Origin: E44-bin32 sp041573795
Lineage (GTDB): Bacteria; Chloroflexota; Anaerolineae; Anaerolineales; E44-bin32
DNA length: 55,334 nt
NCBI GenBank assembly: GCA_041573795.1
Contig: JBFFQB010000007.1
Location: 1 to 55,334, forward strand
Direction of reading: 5' to 3'
Shown here: piece after piece, positions 1-7,252 of the stretch
Numbering within the stretch: position 1 is the first letter of the stretch
How the letters are laid out: every line of letters begins with the position of its first letter
Notes under the pieces: generated by a model
Seen by the model: the letters and a program-made list of their open reading frames with translations, nothing else
Told to the model about the DNA's origin: nothing
The model's database searches: none
Program-made: the position numbers and the translations under genes

Positions 1-1132
1 GCCGAAGGCTGCGCCCCTTCCAATGAGGACCTGATCGGCTGAAGTGCCATCGCAATCCTTGCAGCGCAATCAATGTCATCGAGATCACCGAAGCTGGCAT
101 CCAGAGCGCATCGATTAAGATTGCTCGACTGGTAATCGCAGCAATCGCCCGCACGCCAACCCCCATAGCCACAGCCACCCCTGCTCGAACAAGCATGTCC
201 AGATCTGGCTCAGGGATCATCGCGCCGATCATCGCCAACCAGGGATAAACAAAGATCAGCAGGTGGAAGAGTGTGGAAAGTAGTAAAAAGATGGGCTGGT
301 TCCCGTACCCTGCAAGAATGTTTTTTCCGAAGCCCTCCCGGACAGATTTCCAACCTGTATACATGCGAGCTTTTATCATCCCATGTCCAAGCCCAATGAC
401 GAGTCTATAACCCAGGCCTTTTACCTGACGTGCTAATTTGACATCCTCAATGATCTCTGCGCGCACCCTTTTATGCCCGCCCAACTCACGGTAGATCTCT
501 TTCTGGAACAGCAGCACTTGGCCATTGGCTGCCGCTAAACTGATGGCTGGAAGCTTACGCACCAACCATTCCAGGAGATAGGCAAGGATGGCAAAGTTCA
601 TTAAGGGTACGGTGAGACGCTCAGCCCAGGACACAGTCAATTGGGTTGGGAAGATGGTGAGCATGTCTGCTCGATAATCCATCGTCATTTGCAGGGCCGC
701 ACCTAGCGACGCTCGATCCCAAGTCACGTCGGCATCCGTAAAGATCAAGATTTCACCCTGCGCCTGTTGCGCTAGCTGATGGCAAGCCCAAGTCTTACCA
801 AGCCAACCAGTCGGTAATGACTTTCCCTTCACGAGTCTGAAACGCGGATCGCCCTTTGCAGCTTCTAATGCGCGCTGAACGGTTCCATCGGAAGAGTGAT
901 CATCAAGTACAACCAGTTCGAAATGGGGATAATCTTGTGCCAGGAGATTTGCGATCGTTTCCCCAATATGGGCCTCTTCATCCCTGGCCGGTATCAAGAT
1001 TGAAACCTTCTTCTGAAAGGATTGCCGCGCCGGCGTTAGGCGAGGATAGGACAGGCTGTTGAATGTGACGATGATCAACATCGCCCCTAGACTTGCATAG
1101 ATTAAAACCCAGACAATCAAGGCGATGTTCAT
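1..1132 (-). CDS. Glycosyltransferase family 2, CruG-like, 3' end beyond the window
   Basis: Read from the reverse complement: an open frame starts at the ATG at 1132 and is still open at base 1, giving about 377 residues. The N-terminus has a membrane helix, then a GT2/GT-A core with SILIPARDEEAHIGETI, the nucleotide-sugar motif VVLDDHSSDGT, the DAD metal motif (FTDADVTWD) and an EDV acceptor-side motif (EIIEDVKLA), followed by several C-terminal membrane helices. It overlaps the acyltransferase gene by 4 bases (ATGA), so translation is probably coupled. In cyanobacteria a GT2 enzyme (CruG) adjacent to cruF glycosylates the hydroxyl made by CruF; the same adjacency here suggests glycosylation of a 1'-hydroxy carotenoid. 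The family call is firm; the substrate is inferred from context only. Confidence 0.85.
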   Translation of the reverse strand, partial: MNIALIVWVLIYASLGAMLIIVTFNSLSYPRLTPARQSFQKKVSILIPARDEEAHIGETIANLLAQDYPHFELVVLDDHSSDGTVQRALEAAKGDPRFRLVKGKSLPTGWLGKTWACHQLAQQAQGEILIFTDADVTWDRASLGAALQMTMDYRADMLTIFPTQLTVSWAERLTVPLMNFAILAYLLEWLVRKLPAISLAAANGQVLLFQKEIYRELGGHKRVRAEIIEDVKLARQVKGLGYRLVIGLGHGMIKARMYTGWKSVREGFGKNILAGYGNQPIFLLLSTLFHLLIFVYPWLAMIGAMIPEPDLDMLVRAGVAVAMGVGVRAIAAITSRAILIDALWMPASVISMTLIALQGLRWHFSRSGPHWKGRSLR

Positions 1133-1734
1133 CCAGTCTCCCGGGGCCAGGGGCGCAAGCGCGGTAAAGTGTTCAACTCATGACGGTGGGTCCAGAGAAG
1201 CAGGATAAAATGCCCCAGCCAGGTCAACACGAATAAGCTTGCTGTCCAAGCAGATTGTTGGAGGACAAAGACCCCGAAGGAGAGCATGGCAGCCACGACA
1301 ATCCAGGAACTTGGTTGGAGAACAAGTGACCAAATCCCCAGGAATAAGCCCAGGATCGTAGGCGCGGCGCCGATAGTTAGGCCGCTCCACACCCCTAACG
1401 TGACCGCAACACCTTTGCCACCCTTAAATTTCAACCAGGGCGAGTATGCGTGTCCTAGAACGGGGGCCAAGGCGATCAAGATCAAGTCGCTGCCTTGAAC
1501 CTGCAACCAAAAGTAGGCAATCCCGACAGGAATGGCGCCCTTGATGAAGTCCAACACTGCCACCGGGATGAACCAACGTATTCCCAGTGCACGTAAAACA
1601 TTGGTCGCCCCTGGATTACCGTCTCCATAGCTGCGTACATCAACCCCCGCGCAGCGACCAAACCAAACCGAAAACGGTAATGAACCACAGAGAAAAGCGA
1701 TCAGGATCCAGAGATAGGGTAGTGTTCCTGCCAG
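1129..1734 (-). CDS. plsY: PlsY-like acyl-phosphate acyltransferase inside the carotenoid operon
   Basis: About 201 residues with PlsY landmarks: GSLPFSVWFGR, VDVRSYGDGNPGATNVLRAL (family: GSGNIGATN) and LKFKGGKGVAV (family: FKGGKG), with about five membrane helices. PlsY transfers an acyl group from acyl-phosphate to glycerol-3-phosphate at the membrane. No ATG, GTG or TTG is available before the conserved N-terminal block, so the start is uncertain. I chose a CTG at 1734, which gives the normal family length and overlaps the upstream gene by 34 bases; an ATT further upstream is an alternative. The first conventional start (GTG at 1563) would delete the conserved catalytic loop. Its place between cruF and a GT2 gene makes a role in acylating a carotenoid glycoside possible, but ordinary phospholipid synthesis is the default reading. 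Confidence 0.8.
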   Translation of the reverse strand: MAGTLPYLWILIAFLCGSLPFSVWFGRCAGVDVRSYGDGNPGATNVLRALGIRWFIPVAVLDFIKGAIPVGIAYFWLQVQGSDLILIALAPVLGHAYSPWLKFKGGKGVAVTLGVWSGLTIGAAPTILGLFLGIWSLVLQPSSWIVVAAMLSFGVFVLQQSAWTASLFVLTWLGHFILLLWTHRHELNTLPRLRPWPRETG

Positions 1735-2537
1735 AGTGACCTCCCGGCCAAAACCGCAAATAATCCCATGAGCGTGAAACCAACCAGGGCAGGCCCTGGT
1801 TGAGACCAGAAGAAAAATTGGGCAACACCCTGGAAGATCCAGGTGAGCGCGTAGATCAGAATGAGTTTAGGAGATTTCAATCGCCAGGGTCTCGCAATCC
1901 ATGTGAGCAGCATGGCGCTGCCAAACCATCCCAGATAGTTGCTCCAGGGAATGCCAAAATACCCACCGGCTTCTCCCCACACCCACAAACCCCGTGCAAC
2001 CATATGCGGATCAAGATAAAAATCCCAAGCTGTAAAGGCCAGCGCGGCAACGGCAGAGAAGGCCAGTTGATAAACAATGCCCGCCTTACCTCTGCGCAGA
2101 ATCGTGCCTGCAACGCTCCAAGCTGGCAGAATCATCATCGCCCAGGCGAACGGGATCAACAGCGGAACGCCAAAAATCTGTGGTTGTAAGGCTGCTGTGT
2201 AGTGGTACTCGCCAAAGGGAAACCCGCTCGATGCACCCAACGCTTCAAGCATGATCGTGCCTACAACAATGATTGCAATTCGACCGATCCCCCCATAGGC
2301 CGGGACCATCTCCAGCAACGCTATCACGCTAAGCGCCGCCTGCAGCAGCACCGTCAGACTTGTGAGCAGGGGGAAAGCAGACTGACCCAAGGTCCAGATC
2401 CCTATCGGCGTCAGGATCATGGAGAGCACCCAGGCTATTGTGAGCCATTGGAAAATCTCCCGATACTTGCCAGGCAATACCAACTCTTTCATAAGGGTCA
2501 GGAGCGAATCCGACCTGTTCCCGATCGAAGGCACCAT
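1701..2537 (-). CDS. cruF: CruF-like carotenoid 1',2'-hydratase (carotenoid biosynthesis membrane protein)
   Basis: 278 residues, strongly hydrophobic with about seven to eight membrane helices, matching the carotenoid biosynthesis membrane family (CruF/DUF422). Recognisable parts are the segment FPFGEYHYTAALQPQ, the helix-end FTAWDFYLDPHMV and GYFGIPWSNYLGWF, all typical of the family. CruF adds water to the 1',2' double bond of the acyclic end of gamma-carotene, creating a tertiary hydroxyl that can be glycosylated. The ATG shares one base with the stop of the lycopene cyclase gene (TAATG), and its 3' end overlaps plsY. The neighbours (cyclase upstream, GT2 downstream) fit the gamma-carotene to glycoside route. 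Confidence 0.85.
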   Translation of the reverse strand: MVPSIGNRSDSLLTLMKELVLPGKYREIFQWLTIAWVLSMILTPIGIWTLGQSAFPLLTSLTVLLQAALSVIALLEMVPAYGGIGRIAIIVVGTIMLEALGASSGFPFGEYHYTAALQPQIFGVPLLIPFAWAMMILPAWSVAGTILRRGKAGIVYQLAFSAVAALAFTAWDFYLDPHMVARGLWVWGEAGGYFGIPWSNYLGWFGSAMLLTWIARPWRLKSPKLILIYALTWIFQGVAQFFFWSQPGPALVGFTLMGLFAVLAGRSLWQEHYPISGS

Positions 2538-3343
2538 TATCTACTCAAACTTCCGTCGGTCCTTTTCGCTTTAAAAGCCTCGATAATTTGGTCGGCACGC
2601 TGCTGGCTCGACGGCGAAAGCATTAAGAGCACTCCTGCTACAACAATCCAATTGGTCACCAGGAAAAATGTCATCTCTTCCAGAGGAAGGATGCCAAGTT
2701 TGAGGCCAGTTGTATATTGCTCGCTTATTGTCCAGGTACCGGCGTTTATTGCCAGGGTGTCGACGAACCACAGGTATAGGGTAGGGGCTAAAACAGCTAC
2801 CATCAAAGTGCGCCAATGCAAGAACAAAATATCACCACCAAACATCGACTGTATCAGCATCGGTAAGGCTGCCCATGCCAGGATCAAGCCGAGATAGCGA
2901 CCCGATTCCCAATCCAAGAAGAGCAAGGCTCCGCCCAAAAAACCCATCACCAGGACCAAAGCGCTCGAGCGTAGACGTAGATGAGCCTGGTTGATCTCTT
3001 GGTTGAAATGAGCGGGATCGCGCTTCAGGACTACCAGCGTTAGCAGCCCCGTTAGCATGGTTTGGAGGATGAAGAAAGTGTACTCTTCGATTGGTACGTA
3101 TCCGAGCAATATCCCTGAAACAAGGCTGGGCTCATACCACCATACGGATTCTGCCACCAGATAGTTATCCCAGGGGGAGGTGTAGAAGAGCGCCAATAAG
3201 ACATGCAGAAAAACGATCAGATAGGGTTTTAGTTGGATGTTCTCATCTGACCGTAGTTGTCTAATCATGGGCAAAACCGCCACCAAGAAAACCAGCAGTA
3301 ATGGTGGGACCAAGAAGCGCAATAAAACCCCCCAGTATGTCAA
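2537..3343 (-). CDS. Fused CrtYc/CrtYd-type lycopene cyclase
   Basis: 268 residues made of two homologous membrane halves, like the heterodimeric CrtYc and CrtYd cyclases joined in one chain. The first half has SPWDNYLV and PIEEYTFFILQT; the second half has the parallel LPLEEMTFFLVTN. The acidic pairs in these repeats are the presumed catalytic residues in the family. The reaction is cyclisation of lycopene ends to beta-ionone rings in the membrane. The start is a TTG at 3343 that overlaps the stop of the preceding hydrolase gene by 4 bases (TTGA), so coupling is likely. Together with CruF downstream, monocyclisation to gamma-carotene is the expected outcome, but the number of rings formed cannot be read from sequence. 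Confidence 0.88.
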   Translation of the reverse strand: MTYWGVLLRFLVPPLLLVFLVAVLPMIRQLRSDENIQLKPYLIVFLHVLLALFYTSPWDNYLVAESVWWYEPSLVSGILLGYVPIEEYTFFILQTMLTGLLTLVVLKRDPAHFNQEINQAHLRLRSSALVLVMGFLGGALLFLDWESGRYLGLILAWAALPMLIQSMFGGDILFLHWRTLMVAVLAPTLYLWFVDTLAINAGTWTISEQYTTGLKLGILPLEEMTFFLVTNWIVVAGVLLMLSPSSQQRADQIIEAFKAKRTDGSLSR

Positions 3344-4158
3344 CGTAACCCCTCCAGAAAACGATTCACGAGTTGCCCAACTTCTTCGAGCGAAGATGAA
3401 TTTGATTCCAGGAGGTGATGATCGCCATCGATCTCATGATATTGGACATCTTCGCTACCAAAGCGTTTCAGCAACCTGCGGGTGTTTTTAGGATGGACCA
3501 GGGCATCCTCGCGACCCTGAAGCATCATAAGGGGTCCTTCGATCATGCTTGCCTTGCGGTAGGCTTCTCGTCCCAGGCTCAGGATTTCATCAATCGCCCG
3601 AATCGGGAGGACAAATTGCTCTCGAATGGATTCCTGTACTTCTACATCCTCCAGATTGATATGGGGAATGATTTCAGCAAGTTGCTGTTTCAAGCGGGGA
3701 TCGTCGAAGTTGGCTTTTCTAAAAGGTCGTAAATGTAGCCCAAATTTTCGCATGACCGGCACCAGCCTTGCCAGGGGATGGGGGGCTCGCCAGAACGGAT
3801 TGATTAAGATCGTTGCATCCGGTTGAAACTCGCCAGCAAGAACAATTGCCAGGGCTGCTCCCATAGAATAGCCAAGGAGCACACGCTGATCGGCTTGGGG
3901 AGAGAGCATCTTCCATGTATTGCGTAAACTCTCCAGCCACACCTGGCGCGTCATGGTATCGAGTAAAGCAATTTGTTCTCCGAACCCAGGCAGCAGGGGT
4001 CCGTGTGCTCGCCACCCATTCGTTGTTAATCGCTCAGCTAGCGGCCTGACATCTGCCGGCGTACCTGGAAACCCATGAATGAGGAGGAGTGAATGCGACC
4101 CTTCGCCGATCTGGAAGGGGAAGTGTTCTTGCCCTGCAAATGGGTTCAACTCAACCAC
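3340..4158 (-). CDS. Alpha/beta hydrolase (esterase/monoacylglycerol-lipase type)
   Basis: About 272 residues from a GTG start at 4158 (VELNPFAG), chosen because it overlaps the upstream stop by 8 bases; a longer frame to 4257 would lie inside the upstream gene. The fold is shown by the oxyanion stretch LLIHGFPGTP, the nucleophile elbow GYSMG, the acid loop GREDALV and the catalytic histidine in DGDHHLL. These are features of carboxylesterases and monoacylglycerol lipases. It sits in the carotenoid operon between a DUF6992 membrane protein and the lycopene cyclase, so it could hydrolyse a fatty ester connected with carotenoid glycosides or membrane lipid, but no substrate can be assigned. Confidence 0.85.
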   Translation of the reverse strand: MVELNPFAGQEHFPFQIGEGSHSLLLIHGFPGTPADVRPLAERLTTNGWRAHGPLLPGFGEQIALLDTMTRQVWLESLRNTWKMLSPQADQRVLLGYSMGAALAIVLAGEFQPDATILINPFWRAPHPLARLVPVMRKFGLHLRPFRKANFDDPRLKQQLAEIIPHINLEDVEVQESIREQFVLPIRAIDEILSLGREAYRKASMIEGPLMMLQGREDALVHPKNTRRLLKRFGSEDVQYHEIDGDHHLLESNSSSLEEVGQLVNRFLEGLR

Positions 4159-4621
4159 GCCGAACCGTCCAAGAAAAGAGTAATAGCAACATGTCCCATA
4201 GAAGCAGAAACATTCCTTGAATCTGAATCCCAATGCCCGCACCGCGCCGCCGCTCATCCGAACGGCTTATAGCTACCAATCGCTTTCCCCCCACGAGATA
4301 AACCACATCAAGAATCGCATTAAAGCCAACGATCTTCTGAAATTGTCTCAGATCATGATTGTGCTTTTTCGAAGTGATTTGACCCTCGGTCCAATTTCGC
4401 TGCTGCCGCCTGCTTGAGAAAAGGCTGAAGCCGGCGATGAATGCATCAACGAGCCCCCACCCGATGAACTGTATACCAAGATGTTTCCAGAACCCCCCTT
4501 GCCGACGCGAGAAGACCACTCCACTACAGATGGAGGCAATGCCCCAGCCAAGAAGGATGGGCATGGTTTTCATTTGAAACTGGTAAATTGAAAGGGGACG
4601 CTTCCCCTGAACCTGCTCCAT
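4151..4621 (-). CDS. DUF6992-like membrane protein
   Basis: 156 residues with about four membrane helices: an N-terminal pair (ILLGWGIASICSGVV and a second around FIGWGLVDAFIAG), a charged loop with RRQQRN and KKHNHDLRQFQK, then NAILDVVYLVGG and a C-terminal hydrophobic helix (MFLLLWDMLLLLFSW). The pattern of Asn/Asp in helix 3 (GFNAILDVVYLVGG) agrees with DUF6992, a family without known function. It lies 6 bases after crtB and overlaps the hydrolase gene. Its position suggests a membrane scaffold or modifying partner for carotenoid enzymes, which is inference. Confidence 0.75.
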   Translation of the reverse strand: MEQVQGKRPLSIYQFQMKTMPILLGWGIASICSGVVFSRRQGGFWKHLGIQFIGWGLVDAFIAGFSLFSSRRQQRNWTEGQITSKKHNHDLRQFQKIVGFNAILDVVYLVGGKRLVAISRSDERRRGAGIGIQIQGMFLLLWDMLLLLFSWTVRRG

Positions 4622-4627
4622 CAGGGA

Positions 4628-5548
4628 TCAGACCGATCGATACGCGTGTGCAACCATGCGTAGCTTTTGCCAGCGCGAAGTTCTCGCCCGCTGACAGAAA
4701 ACGTCGTAATCATTTTGACGGATCGAATCCATGATGGCCCGGTATATCAGCAATCCGCTCATCACACCCAGGCGTCCTCTGGCGAGGAGGGGGATACCCT
4801 CACGTGCATGCTGATAGTACCTTTCTGTCCGCTCGAATTCAAATTCGAGCAGATCTTTCAACGCCGTTGTGACTTCTCTACGCGCAAAATCCTCCGTGCT
4901 CAAGCCGAACCGATGGAGATCATCCTGGGGGATATACACACGCCCAATTTCCCAATCCTGTCCGATATCACGCCAGAAGTTGCTCAGCTGCATAGCGATC
5001 GAGAGGCTATCAGCGTGATGAATCACTTCCCGGATCCTTGCTTGAGCTTGGACCCCTAAGATATGGACCATTGCTCTCCCGACAGGCAAGGCGCTACCTT
5101 CTATATAGTGCATGAGGTTTTCGAAAGCCTTGAAGGTAGTGATGTTGACATCCTCCTTCATCGCCCGGAAGTATGGGCCCATGGTATCCGCTGGAATAGC
5201 AAACTCACGGCTCGTTTGAAGATATGCTCTCAGCACGGGATGCTCTGAGGTCCCTTCTTCAAATGCCTGCCAGTACCTGTGCTCCCAGTCCTCGATCGCA
5301 TCGCAAGGTGACTCAAAGCCATCATAAGAAATATCTACCCGGTCATCTCCTACACGCATGACGGCGTAGAGCGCTTCGACATGCTTGAGGGCGTCAGGAG
5401 GGAAAAAAAGGCTGGCAAAGCTATAATTACGGCTGGCCTGTCGCATCACCTGACGACAGATCTGGTAATCTGCAACTGATGCGATCGGCTGGTGGGCTCG
5501 CACTTGCGTGTGAACCCGAGCGAACGTACGTTGATTATCTACATCCAT
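4628..5548 (-). CDS. crtB: Phytoene synthase
   Basis: 306 residues, the normal length. Two Asp-rich motifs bind the Mg-diphosphates: RVGDDRVD (Asp68, Asp69, Asp72) and NFWRDIGQD (Asn190, Asp194, Asp198), followed by GRVYIPQDDL, which is diagnostic for phytoene synthases as opposed to squalene synthases. The enzyme joins two geranylgeranyl diphosphates to phytoene. The start ATG overlaps the end of crtI by 10 bases, so the two are co-translated. No geranylgeranyl diphosphate synthase gene is in the window, so the precursor must come from elsewhere. Confidence 0.95.
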   Translation of the reverse strand: MDVDNQRTFARVHTQVRAHQPIASVADYQICRQVMRQASRNYSFASLFFPPDALKHVEALYAVMRVGDDRVDISYDGFESPCDAIEDWEHRYWQAFEEGTSEHPVLRAYLQTSREFAIPADTMGPYFRAMKEDVNITTFKAFENLMHYIEGSALPVGRAMVHILGVQAQARIREVIHHADSLSIAMQLSNFWRDIGQDWEIGRVYIPQDDLHRFGLSTEDFARREVTTALKDLLEFEFERTERYYQHAREGIPLLARGRLGVMSGLLIYRAIMDSIRQNDYDVFCQRARTSRWQKLRMVAHAYRSV

Positions 5549-7026
5549 TCGGCTTCAATCCTCTCTGCCACGAGCTTTGCAGATAAATGCACCATCGGCA
5601 TTCCAATCCCCGGATACGTCCCCTGACCAACGAAATAAAGTCCATCTACTGACCGAGCCTTATTGTGCGGTCGGAAAAAGGTTGATTGAAAAAAGTTGTG
5701 GGAGAGAGAGCCGAAAGCAGTGCCATGTACGGCGTTGAATTGTTCAGTGAAATCAGTAGGGCGGAATTCACGTTCCCAGACGATATGATCGCGGATTTGG
5801 GGGTCAATCAGCTCTTCAAGCTTGCCGATCAGATGGTTCCTGACGCTTGGGGCCGCTTGATCCCATTCAATGGACCCGCTGGTATTTGGCATTGGCGCCA
5901 AAAGATAGATCAAACTATGACCTTCTGGTGCAAGGGAAGGGTCGCTTACCGTAGGGATATTTAAGTGAAAGGAGGGTTGTTCGGGCAAGATCTTACTCTT
6001 AAAAATTGCATCCAGATTCGCTCTGAAATCCTCTGAGAAGTAAAGTCCCTGGTGCCGCACATTGGGATAGATGCGGTTAACCCCAAGATAAAGCAGGTAG
6101 CCAGAACATGCATAATTCATCCGTTCAAGGCGCGCTTTACGATATTTGCCCTGGTAGGCAGCGGGGACCAAGGACTGGTAGGTGTAGGGCAAATCCGCAT
6201 TCGACACCACCAGATCGGCTTGAATCACCTCGCCATTTTCCAGACGGACACCGCTGACCTTGCGACTCTCAATCAGGATTTGACTTACCGGCGCTTGCGT
6301 GCGGATCTCAACCCCTAAATCTAGTGCGAGAGCTTGCATATCCTCAATAATGGCGTAGATCCCCCCATGCGGGTACCACATTCCCAATGCCAGATCGGCA
6401 TAGGTGATCAAACTATACATAGCCTGGGCTTCAAAAGGTGAAAGCCCTAAGAACATCGAGTGGAAAGCAAAGGCCTTTGTTAGTTTATCGTTCCCATTGA
6501 AGTAACGCGAGACCTGGCGATATAAATTCTGATGAGCTTGTGTTCGAAATAGGCGCAGCAGCGCACGCGGGTTGATCATATCGGTTACGCGATCATAATT
6601 CTGTTGCACAAATTCCAGCGCCAGTTCATACTTCAGCGCGCTGTCTCCCAGAAATCGAAATAACCTCTCGGCTGAACCCGGCTCGATTTCCTCAACCGCC
6701 TGGGCCAATTGAGCCATATTGCTGTGGAGATCCAGGTAACTTCCGTCGTGATAATAGACTCGGTAGTTGGGATCTAGTTGCTCAAATTGAATACGCCGAT
6801 GAATGTCATAGCCTAGATCGCGATAGGTCGCTTCGAAAGCCTCTTTCATCACCAGGATGGTGGGACCTGTGTCAACCCTGAAACCGGCTTCCTCGATCAC
6901 ATTGCTTCGACCGCCAAGACGGGATTCTTTCTCAAGCAGCGTGACGCTAAAACCCAATTTTCGCAGTCGCAGCGAGGCCGCCATACCACCCATTCCTGCG
7001 CCGATAATGATTGCGTGCTTATTCAT
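5539..7026 (-). CDS. crtI: Phytoene desaturase, CrtI type
   Basis: 495 residues from the ATG at 7026; an in-frame TTG 12 bases upstream is less likely. The N-terminal FAD-binding Rossmann motif is AIIIGAGMGGMAASLRL, followed by LLEKESRLGGRSN and FRVDTGPTIL. The C-terminus carries the family signature GLYFVGQGTYPGIGMPMV. CrtI-type desaturases convert phytoene to lycopene or neurosporene with FAD at the membrane. It is the first gene of the carotenoid operon and is preceded by a good promoter. The fit to CrtI is strong; the number of desaturation steps cannot be told from sequence. Confidence 0.95.
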   Translation of the reverse strand: MNKHAIIIGAGMGGMAASLRLRKLGFSVTLLEKESRLGGRSNVIEEAGFRVDTGPTILVMKEAFEATYRDLGYDIHRRIQFEQLDPNYRVYYHDGSYLDLHSNMAQLAQAVEEIEPGSAERLFRFLGDSALKYELALEFVQQNYDRVTDMINPRALLRLFRTQAHQNLYRQVSRYFNGNDKLTKAFAFHSMFLGLSPFEAQAMYSLITYADLALGMWYPHGGIYAIIEDMQALALDLGVEIRTQAPVSQILIESRKVSGVRLENGEVIQADLVVSNADLPYTYQSLVPAAYQGKYRKARLERMNYACSGYLLYLGVNRIYPNVRHQGLYFSEDFRANLDAIFKSKILPEQPSFHLNIPTVSDPSLAPEGHSLIYLLAPMPNTSGSIEWDQAAPSVRNHLIGKLEELIDPQIRDHIVWEREFRPTDFTEQFNAVHGTAFGSLSHNFFQSTFFRPHNKARSVDGLYFVGQGTYPGIGMPMVHLSAKLVAERIEAEWM

Positions 7027-7064
7027 AGATGATCTCAATCGCTTACGCTTTCCAAGAAGTATTC

Positions 7065-7094
7065 ATTATAGACTTATAGTGTCTTTATTGTCAA
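7065..7094 (-). promoter_or_regulatory. Sigma-70-type promoter of the carotenoid operon with palindrome at the -35
   Basis: On the minus strand a consensus -35 (TTGACA, 7089-7094) and a consensus -10 (TATAAT, 7065-7070) are 18 bases apart, about 39 bases upstream of the crtI ATG. A perfect 10-base palindrome, CAATATATTG, occupies 7092-7101 and overlaps the -35. A regulator binding there would block RNA polymerase. Light- or B12-responsive MerR-type repressors often control carotenoid genes, but no regulator gene is adjacent here. Confidence 0.75.
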
Positions 7095-7252
7095 TATATT
7101 GTACTTGTTTTGTCCCGTTTCTGAGACGTCCTGAGACGGCCCGCCTTCCCCGGCCCAAGCAGATCGTCGACAAGGCGTTGCATAATTGCCTTTCCCTGTC
7201 TCCCGAAGTAGCATTTCACCACCACGGATTCTAACAAGTTTGGAGGTCTTCA

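Noticed and set aside
2202..2897. 231-codon plus-strand frame opposite cruF and the lycopene cyclase gene
   Set aside because: It is antisense to two well-supported genes and has no domain.
4158..4257. Longer N-terminus for the carotenoid-operon hydrolase
   Set aside because: It would lie within the DUF6992 gene and adds a cysteine/aromatic stretch not seen in the family; the GTG at 4158 is better placed.
5521..5534. LexA-like box CGAACGTACGTTGA
   Set aside because: One half-site base is wrong and it lies inside the crtB coding sequence near its start, without an associated promoter.
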